Source of the DNA: CAZCQG01 sp964500775
Lineage (GTDB): Bacteria > Campylobacterota > Campylobacteria > Campylobacterales > CAZCQG01
NCBI GenBank assembly: GCA_964500775.1
Contig: CAZCQG010000040.1
Coordinates: forward strand, 1 to 18,483
Reading direction: 5' to 3'
DNA length: 18,483 nucleotides
This document shows, one piece after another, positions 14,312-18,483 of the stretch. Each line of letters begins with the position of its first letter. The first letter of the stretch is position 1. The notes beneath the pieces were generated by a model, which did no database searches, was not told the DNA's origin, and saw only the letters and a program-made list of their open reading frames with translations. A program made the translations under genes and the position numbers.

Positions 14312-14338
14312 CAATTACAAAAATTAATTTTGTAATTG
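14312..14338. promoter_or_regulatory. 27-bp AT-rich palindrome between nifA and the phosphate permease gene
   Basis: CAATTACAAAA and its perfect complement TTTTGTAATTG flank a 5-base spacer (ATTAA). It starts 5 bp after the nifA stop and ends next to TATAGT (14340-14345), a plausible -10 for the next gene. It may be an operator covering the -35 region of the permease promoter, or a weak terminator for nifA; the T-run after it is poor. Confidence 0.5.
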
Positions 14339-14376
14339 CTATAGTTTTGTCCTTAAAATTACGATACGGTTACAAA

Positions 14377-15957
14377 ATGGACTTTAAAAACTTTGACAAA
14401 ATAGACAAAGCCACGAACGAGGGCAAAAACAGCTCATTGAAAGTCGGGGTCGCCCTCCTCTTTATGGTAGGAATCTTCCTCTACATCTTTGCGGTAAACG
14501 GCGGAATCCCGCAGGCAAGTATTCTTGTCGTGGCAGCACTCTTCGGCGGCTATATGGCTATGAATATCGGCGCAAACGACGTAGCCAATAACGTAGGTCC
14601 GGCGGTAGGCTCTAGCGCACTTACGCTTGGCGGTGCGATCATCATAGCCGCGGTATTCGAAGCTGCGGGGGCGCTTATAGCCGGAGGAAATGTCGTCAGC
14701 ACGATAAAAAGCGGTATCATCGATCCTGTCCTCATCCCCGATAAAGATACTTTTATTTGGCTCATGCTAGCCGCCATACTCGCAGGCGCTATTTGGCTCA
14801 ATATCGCAACCTATTTTGGCGCTCCGGTCTCGACTACCCACTCCATAGTCGGCGGTGTACTCGGTGCGGGAATCGCAGCGGGCGGATGGAATGTCGCTAA
14901 CTGGCAATCACTCGGGCAAATAGCCGCAAGTTGGGTCATCTCGCCGATAATGGGTGGCGTGATAGCCGCGGCATTTCTTTATACTATCAAGCGCAAAATC
15001 ACCTACGAAGACGACAAAAGAGAAGCGGCAGTCAAGGTCGTCCCCATACTCGTAGGAATCATGGCATGGGCATTTAGCACCTATATCATCCTCAAAGGCA
15101 TCAAACACCTTATCAAAGTCGATCCTATAATCGCCATCGTTGTGGGTATCGGAACCGGAGTGGTAGTCTTTTTTGCCGTAAAACCGTTGATCGAAAAACG
15201 GACTATGATTCTTAGCAATACCAAAGCCGACATAGATTCGCTATTTACCATCCCTCTTATTTTTTCCGCCGCACTTTTGAGTTTCGCGCACGGTGCAAAC
15301 GACGTAGCGAATGCCGTAGGTCCTCTCGCGGCGATAAACGATGCTATACTCCACGCCGCAATCTCCGCAAAGGCTTCCATACCGCTATGGATAATGATGA
15401 TAGGAGCCATCGGAATCTCGCTGGGTCTTGCACTCTATGGACCCAAGCTCATTAAAACCGTAGGACACGAGATCACCGAGCTAGATAAAATGCGAGCGTT
15501 TTGTATCGCGATGTCAGCCTCCATCACCGTCATCATCGCCACCCATCTAGGACTTCCCGTGAGTTCGACCCATATCGCCATCGGTGCGATTTTCGGCGTG
15601 GGGTTCTTGCGAGAATACCTCAAAAAGCAATACAAAATCATGGAGCAAGAGATCATCGATGCCCACATAGAGGGAGAAGAGAAACAACTCCACGAATTTT
15701 TGACGAAGTTTAGAAAAGCCACCTTTAGAGAAAAAGGGGTGATGATGGAGTACATCAAAGACAAAGCGAGACTCCTAGAGGACGGTGTCAATTTCTCCAA
15801 GAAAGATAAAAAGAAAATTAAAAAAGTCTACCAGAAAGAGTTAGTGAAGCGATCCGCTTTCGGCAAGATAATCGCCGCATGGATTATTACCGTCCCGGCT
15901 TCCGGTGCGATGGCGGCTATCATCTTCTTTACCATAAGAGGAATAATGCTACCCTAG
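14377..15957 (+). CDS. pit: PiT-family inorganic phosphate permease
   Basis: This 526-aa polytopic membrane protein carries the two PiT signature repeats, GANDVANNVGP (65-75) and GANDVANAVGP (306-316), each followed by a PVSTTH/PVSSTH motif. This shows the internal duplication typical of the PiT (PF01384) family, which takes up phosphate in symport with protons or sodium. A charged cytoplasmic stretch (about 425-495) precedes the last helix. I chose the ATG at 14377; the frame extends upstream to a TTG at 14347, but no ribosome binding site supports it and a possible -10 lies just before. No DUF47 accessory gene is adjacent. Sulfate or molybdate transport is less likely given the signatures. 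It sits between nifA and rmuC and probably has its own promoter. Confidence 0.92.
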   Translation: MDFKNFDKIDKATNEGKNSSLKVGVALLFMVGIFLYIFAVNGGIPQASILVVAALFGGYMAMNIGANDVANNVGPAVGSSALTLGGAIIIAAVFEAAGALIAGGNVVSTIKSGIIDPVLIPDKDTFIWLMLAAILAGAIWLNIATYFGAPVSTTHSIVGGVLGAGIAAGGWNVANWQSLGQIAASWVISPIMGGVIAAAFLYTIKRKITYEDDKREAAVKVVPILVGIMAWAFSTYIILKGIKHLIKVDPIIAIVVGIGTGVVVFFAVKPLIEKRTMILSNTKADIDSLFTIPLIFSAALLSFAHGANDVANAVGPLAAINDAILHAAISAKASIPLWIMMIGAIGISLGLALYGPKLIKTVGHEITELDKMRAFCIAMSASITVIIATHLGLPVSSTHIAIGAIFGVGFLREYLKKQYKIMEQEIIDAHIEGEEKQLHEFLTKFRKATFREKGVMMEYIKDKARLLEDGVNFSKKDKKKIKKVYQKELVKRSAFGKIIAAWIITVPASGAMAAIIFFTIRGIMLP

Positions 15958-15977
15958 CGAAAAAACTTAGGGTGTGT

Positions 15978-17177
15978 ATGGATAGAGAGCTTTTTTTCTT
16001 CGGCGTTTTTTGTATCGTTATCCTCTTTTGCGTATGGGTGATTTATGTCCTGTACAAAAGAAACGAATCGCTGCTTTTAGAAAAAAATGCGGCTACGCTT
16101 GAGGTCGAGCGCTATAAGACTCAACTCGAAAGCGAGAAGGAGAAACTCAAGCACTTCACGGAAAGCAAGGCACTCCTCAAAGAAGAGTTTGAAAATATCG
16201 GACTCAAACTTTTTGCAAAAAACGCCCAAAACTTCACCGAACAAAGCACGAAAAACATCTCACAAATCTTCCACCCTTTCAAAGAGCGCTTGGAGCAATT
16301 TAGCAAAAGCTTTGAAGAAAAATATATCCACCAAACAAAAGAGAATGCCACATTGAGTGCAGAACTCAAGAATCTCAAAGAGCTCAATCTCCAAATGGCA
16401 AAAGAGGCACGCGACCTCACAAACGCCCTCAAAGGACAATCCCAAAAACGCGGGGCGTGGGGCGAACTGATACTGGAACGAATCTTGGAAAATTCGGGAC
16501 TACGCAAAAATATCGAATACTTTACGCAAGAGAGCTTTAGAGAAGACAATAAAGCATTACGTCCCGACGTACTCGTAAAACTCCCCGACGAAAAAGTGAT
16601 CATCATAGATTCCAAACTTAGCCTCAACTACTACGAAGAGTACGTCAATAGCGAAGAGGGCGTCAAAGAGATACATCTGCAAAAATTTCTCGGAGGCATA
16701 AAAAATCACGTAGATTCTCTCGCATCTAAAGGGTATCAAGAGATTGACTCGATTCTTACGTTAGATTATGTCTTGATGTTTATGCCTTTAGAGGGGGCTT
16801 TTATGACGCTGATGGAAAAGGGGAATGCGGTATTTGAAAACGCAATGGCGAAAAAAGTGGCTATCGTCAGCCCTTCGACTTTGATGGTAGTACTGAAAAC
16901 TATCGAAAATATTTGGCGCTATGAACGGCAACGGGAAAATATCGAAGAGATCATCAAAGAGGTAAACGGAATCTACGACAAGCTAGCGGGCTTTAGCGAG
17001 GATTTTTTAGCTATCGAGACAAATATCAATAGAACCGCGAAAAGCTTTGAAGAGGCAAACAAAAAGCTCTTTACCGGAAACGGCAATATATTAAAAAGAG
17101 CGCAAAAGCTAAAAGAGCTAGGTGCATCCCCGAAAAAAGAGATAACGGTCTCTAAAAATAGAGAGATAGAGGAGTGA
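15978..17177 (+). CDS. rmuC: RmuC-family DNA recombination-limiting protein
   Basis: This 399-aa protein has one N-terminal membrane helix (about 5-26), a long coiled coil (about 30-155) and a PD-(D/E)XK nuclease-like core with RGAWGE (158-163), RPDVLVKLP (195-203) and IIIDSKLS (208-215), the standard RmuC layout. RmuC limits recombination at inverted repeats and is thought to be a nuclease acting on DNA structures. The start is the ATG at 15978, preceded by TTAGGG. The reading frame continues upstream into the phosphate permease, but those residues are not RmuC-like. It follows the permease by 20 bp, so the two may be co-transcribed, and it ends one base from the convergent ribBA. Confidence 0.92.
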   Translation: MDRELFFFGVFCIVILFCVWVIYVLYKRNESLLLEKNAATLEVERYKTQLESEKEKLKHFTESKALLKEEFENIGLKLFAKNAQNFTEQSTKNISQIFHPFKERLEQFSKSFEEKYIHQTKENATLSAELKNLKELNLQMAKEARDLTNALKGQSQKRGAWGELILERILENSGLRKNIEYFTQESFREDNKALRPDVLVKLPDEKVIIIDSKLSLNYYEEYVNSEEGVKEIHLQKFLGGIKNHVDSLASKGYQEIDSILTLDYVLMFMPLEGAFMTLMEKGNAVFENAMAKKVAIVSPSTLMVVLKTIENIWRYERQRENIEEIIKEVNGIYDKLAGFSEDFLAIETNINRTAKSFEEANKKLFTGNGNILKRAQKLKELGASPKKEITVSKNREIEE

Positions 17178-17178
17178 C

Positions 17179-18207
17179 CTACTCTTCTATCTGAATCTGC
17201 TCGCTAATCGTCAAGCCAAAACCGCCAAGACCGACGTATTCCCTATTTTGCTTTGAGGTGATAAGTTTAAAGTTTTTTATCCCCATCAATCGTAGAATCT
17301 GTGCGCCCGTACCGAAGTCTTTTACCACGTCGGAGTTGACATAGCTATTATCCAAAAATATAAGCAGTCCCGGCTCTTTTTTTAGCACTTCGAGCGAGGC
17401 GATAAGTGTATTGTATTTGTGGCTATCGCAAAAAGTGTCAATGTCTTTTGCGATGCTATGAAATTTCACGGCGCATCCATCACTCGCATCTTTGAATGAG
17501 AAAACGGTATGCACATTGCCCAAATGGTCTTTGATACTGCTCTTTTTGCACGTTTCACCCAAAAACAGACTCTCTTCTTCGCTTATGACATTCATAAGAT
17601 TCTCATACCGTAGTCGGTACTCGACGAGGTCGGAGATATAGATTATTTTCATATTGTGTTTTTTCGCAAATTCCAACAAATCGTCTCTCCGCGCCATATT
17701 TCCGTCACTCTTCATTATCTCACATATCGCCGCGACAGGTGTTATGCCCGCTAATTTACAAAGATCCACCGATCCTTCAGTATGTCCCGTCCTAATAAGC
17801 ACGCCGCCGTCTTTGGCGATGAGCGGAAAAATATGCCCCGGGCGCACGAGATCGCTTGCTTTTGCCAAAGGATTTGCTAGTCTTTGTATCGTCATATCAC
17901 GCTCAAATGCCGAAATACCGGTCGTACACTCGACATCATCCACTGTCACAGTAAAAGCCGTTTCGTGTTGCGAACTATTCTTCTCGACCATCGGCGTAAG
18001 CTCCAAGCGATTACTTATCTCTTTGCTAAGCGCAACGCATATAAGCCCTTTGGCTTCGCTAGCGAGGAAGTTTACTTTCTCTGGAGTGCTAAAAGTCGCG
18101 GCATAGACGAGATCGCCTTCGTTTTCTCTATCTTCGTCATCCATCATAATGACCATTTCGCCGTTTTTGATCGCCTCGATGGCTTCTTTTACTCTTTGTA
18201 CGGGCAT
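17179..18207 (-). CDS. ribBA: 3,4-dihydroxy-2-butanone 4-phosphate synthase with degenerate GTP cyclohydrolase II domain (RibBA)
   Basis: The N-terminal RibB domain (about 1-200) forms the four-carbon unit of riboflavin from ribulose 5-phosphate. It shows DDEDRENEGDL (23-33), FTVTVD, RPGHIFPL and RTGHTEGSVDL, with the expected acidic and His active-site residues. The C-terminal part (about 210-342) is RibA-shaped and keeps GTGAQILRLMGIKNFKLIT and YVGLGGFGL, but lacks the zinc-binding CxSExxTGDxxxSxxCDC stretch of GTP cyclohydrolase II. In Helicobacter pylori the corresponding RibBA has only synthase activity and a separate RibA supplies the cyclohydrolase, and the same is expected here. AAGG precedes the ATG by 6 nt. 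It is convergent with rmuC with one base between stops. Confidence 0.94.
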   Translation of the reverse strand: MPVQRVKEAIEAIKNGEMVIMMDDEDRENEGDLVYAATFSTPEKVNFLASEAKGLICVALSKEISNRLELTPMVEKNSSQHETAFTVTVDDVECTTGISAFERDMTIQRLANPLAKASDLVRPGHIFPLIAKDGGVLIRTGHTEGSVDLCKLAGITPVAAICEIMKSDGNMARRDDLLEFAKKHNMKIIYISDLVEYRLRYENLMNVISEEESLFLGETCKKSSIKDHLGNVHTVFSFKDASDGCAVKFHSIAKDIDTFCDSHKYNTLIASLEVLKKEPGLLIFLDNSYVNSDVVKDFGTGAQILRLMGIKNFKLITSKQNREYVGLGGFGLTISEQIQIEE

Positions 18208-18244
18208 TTTTTACCTTTGGTGCTTTATTCTAAAAATATATAAA

Positions 18245-18250
18245 ATTATA
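18245..18250 (-). promoter_or_regulatory. -10 box of ribBA
   Basis: The minus strand reads TATAAT about 38 bp upstream of the ribBA ATG, with no good -35. It is back to back with the tRNA promoter at 18261-18289. I see no FMN riboswitch (RFN element), and the space before ribBA is too short for one. Confidence 0.45.
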
Positions 18251-18260
18251 GCATTTATAC

Positions 18261-18289
18261 TTGACAACAAAGTAAATTTCCATTATAAT
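18261..18289 (+). promoter_or_regulatory. Consensus sigma-70 promoter of the tRNA cluster
   Basis: TTGACA (18261-18266) and TATAAT (18284-18289) are separated by exactly 17 bp, a full match to the bacterial housekeeping consensus. The predicted start is near 18296, about 24 nt upstream of tRNA-Gln. This is unusually strong for a lineage whose promoters often lack a -35, and it fits a stable-RNA operon. Confidence 0.88.
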
Positions 18290-18319
18290 TTCAGCCCACA
18301 AACGAAAAGATTTATGTGT

Positions 18320-18394
18320 TGGGGTATCGCCAAGCGGTAAGGCAACTGGTTTTGGTCCAGTCATTCGGGGGTTCGAATCCCTCTTCCCCATCCA
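18320..18394 (+). tRNA. tRNA-Gln (anticodon UUG)
   Basis: This is a 75-nt cloverleaf including an encoded CCA. The acceptor is TGGGGTA/TTCCCCA with the U1-A72 pair typical of tRNA-Gln. The anticodon stem is ACTGG/CCAGT, with TTG at 18352-18354, and the T-arm is GGGGG-TTCGAAT-CCCTC. Position 6-67 of the acceptor is a U-U mismatch and the discriminator base is U. Confidence 0.95.
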
Positions 18395-18420
18395 CTTTTC
18401 ACTCCAAAATGCGGACATAT

Positions 18421-18483
<63 letters not shown>

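Noticed and set aside
14347..14376. Upstream TTG start adding ten residues to the phosphate permease
   Set aside because: There is no ribosome binding site, TTG is a rare start, and the extension overlaps the likely transcription start. The ATG at 14377 is preferred.
15879..15977. Extended N-terminus of RmuC overlapping the phosphate permease gene
   Set aside because: The extra 33 residues are out-of-frame permease sequence. The ATG at 15978 gives the expected RmuC membrane anchor at the N-terminus and has a Shine-Dalgarno-like TTAGGG.
17654..18106. 150-codon open frame antisense to ribBA
   Set aside because: It lies opposite the conserved RibB domain and has low-complexity Ser-rich composition and no family resemblance: a shadow frame.

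Overview
The window looks like chromosomal DNA of a nitrogen-fixing Campylobacterota (Epsilonproteobacteria) bacterium, probably a Sulfurimonas/Sulfuricurvum/Arcobacter-type relative. The evidence is moderate GC coding DNA with very AT-rich spacers, a RibBA whose GTP cyclohydrolase half is degenerate (known from Helicobacter), a tandem-Cache chemoreceptor, and a nif set in several short units rather than one block. The taxon is an inference, because no rRNA is present.

Left part (1-5231). The first 35 bases are the N-terminus of nifH on the minus strand, with a sigma-54 (-24/-12) promoter at 74-89; nifDK would lie beyond the left edge. Divergent from nifH is a large membrane GH17-GT2 fusion resembling NdvB-type beta-glucan synthases. 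It runs tail to tail, with an 11-bp overlap, into a methyl-accepting chemotaxis protein with two Cache modules.

Nitrogen fixation core (5232-14307). On the minus strand, nifB, nifV, a Rop-like nif accessory gene (DUF683) and a small Cys-rich gene form one tightly coupled operon. The first two junctions are 4-bp overlaps. The operon is driven by a sigma-54 promoter almost identical to that of nifH. Divergently on the plus strand lie an aldo/keto reductase and a FrdA/SdhA/NadB-superfamily flavoprotein, then nifT, a clpX copy and nifA. NifA plus sigma-54 would activate both minus-strand promoters. NifV supplies homocitrate and NifB the Fe-S-C core for FeMo-co. The ClpX next to nifA is best read as a nif-dedicated unfoldase, because a ClpX2 in the Azotobacter vinelandii nif cluster is known to control NifB and NifEN levels.

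Right part (14308-18483). After an AT-rich perfect-arm palindrome come general genes: a PiT phosphate permease, rmuC and, convergent with rmuC, ribBA. A consensus sigma-70 promoter then drives tRNA-Gln(UUG) and the start of initiator tRNA-Met, which is cut by the window edge.

The points most worth a second look are the nifT-clpX-nifA operon with a divergent ClpX (RKN in place of RKH, shortened ClpP loop), the GAFTDA variant in NifA, the twin nifH/nifB promoters, the uncharacterised Cys-rich 92-aa protein, and the flavoprotein that lacks residues expected of either covalent FrdA/SdhA or L-aspartate oxidase. I found no CRISPR array, transposon, prophage or clearly new multi-gene system.
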